From Lentibacillus halodurans (GTDB lineage Bacteria > Bacillota > Bacilli > Bacillales > Amphibacillaceae), in contig NZ_FOJW01000008.1 in assembly GCF_900112045.1 (NCBI RefSeq), positions 150,905 to 214,904 on the forward strand: a DNA stretch of 64,000 nt, written 5' to 3'. The notes below the pieces were generated by a model that saw only the letters and a program-made list of their open reading frames with translations, had not been told where the DNA came from and made no database searches. This document shows, piece after piece, positions 63,835 to 64,000 of the stretch. How positions within the stretch are numbered: position 1 is the stretch's first letter; each line of letters starts with the position of its first letter. Made by a program: the position numbers and the translations under genes.

Positions 63835-64000
63835 TTTATTGGAGAGTTTGATCTTGGCTCAGGACGAACGCTGGCGGCGTGCCTAATACATGCAAGTCGA
63901 GCGCGGGAAGCAAACTGAAATCTTCGGATGGACGTTTGTGGAACGAGCGGCGGACGGGTGAGTAACACGTGGGCAACCTGCCTGTAAGACCGGGATAACT
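63835..64000 (+). rRNA. rrs: 16S ribosomal RNA, 5' part
   Basis: TTTATTGGAGAGTTTGATC followed by GGCTCAGGACGAACGCTGGC and GCCTAATACATGCAAGTCGA is the universal start of bacterial 16S rRNA. The first 166 bases are present and the rest lies beyond the window. GTGAGTAACACGTGGG near 63960 is the conserved V1/V2 boundary. Position 63854 is T where the usual primer-27F site has C or A. The operon lies after perR-ygzB-ygxA, as rrnD does in B. subtilis. Confidence 0.99.

Overview
The window looks like chromosome of a low-GC, spore-forming member of the Bacillaceae, probably one of the salt-loving genera near Virgibacillus or Lentibacillus; the genus is a guess. Signs are a gamma-type small acid-soluble spore protein, PdaA, PerR, ClpE under CtsR-type operators, MreBH, AGGAGG-like ribosome binding sites, many Na+-linked transporters, and gene order matching the Bacillus subtilis yfh-yga-perR-ygzB-ygxA-rrn region. 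The window ends 166 bases into a 16S rRNA gene.

Layout. (1) 1-3557, minus strand: kynU-kynB-kynA, tryptophan to anthranilate, followed by a cut-off sodium:neurotransmitter-symporter-family transporter that may import tryptophan. (2) 3834-9536, plus strand: aminotransferase, ThDP enzyme, aldehyde dehydrogenase and L-lysine 6-dehydrogenase in one unit, followed by an IclR regulator and a DUF3870 gene. (3) 12964-16818, minus strand: semialdehyde dehydrogenase, glutaryl-CoA-dehydrogenase-like enzyme and class III CoA-transferase. Blocks 2 and 3 together could take lysine through 2-aminoadipate, 2-oxoadipate, glutarate semialdehyde, glutarate and glutaryl-CoA to crotonyl-CoA; this is the most interesting proposal in the window. 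Between them lie a decayed oxidoreductase, a BstA/YfiT-type gene and two doubtful tiny ORFs.

(4) 17261-34429: MreBH, a secreted CAP-domain protein with Q/E-rich repeats, a PlsC-type acyltransferase with a probable AUU start, glutaminase with its ribosome binding site inside a hairpin, then a set resembling B. subtilis yfkJ-yfkI-yfkH, yfkF, yfkD and pdaA, interleaved with an amino-acid ABC transporter lacking an ATPase, an OsmC protein and a YuiF-type antiporter. (5) 34552-45649: acyl-CoA synthetase, ClpE, a secreted metallo-beta-lactamase-fold protein, an SPFH protein with a small Arc-like partner, a GntR/YtrA-type ABC operon, and a YxlEFG-like ABC set with an XRE regulator.

(6) 46078-62577: a DnaA-box cluster, then yfhE, yfhF, recX, a short-chain dehydrogenase, yfhH, yfhP, mutY, sspE, ygaC, ygaD, gsaB, a potassium channel, bcp, a sugar transferase, a D-hydroxyacid dehydrogenase, a cobalamin adenosyltransferase, perR, ygzB and ygxA. 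(7) 62578-64000: a long noncoding stretch with two rRNA promoters, the rRNA leader and the 16S start.

Two families of non-coding dispersed repeats stand out: a hairpin element of roughly 75-150 bp (six copies, two in tandem, one degenerate), and larger palindromic elements (310-645 bp) bounded by GAGGCTGGGACA-like inverted ends (three copies). No tRNA, CRISPR array, transposase gene or prophage was seen.
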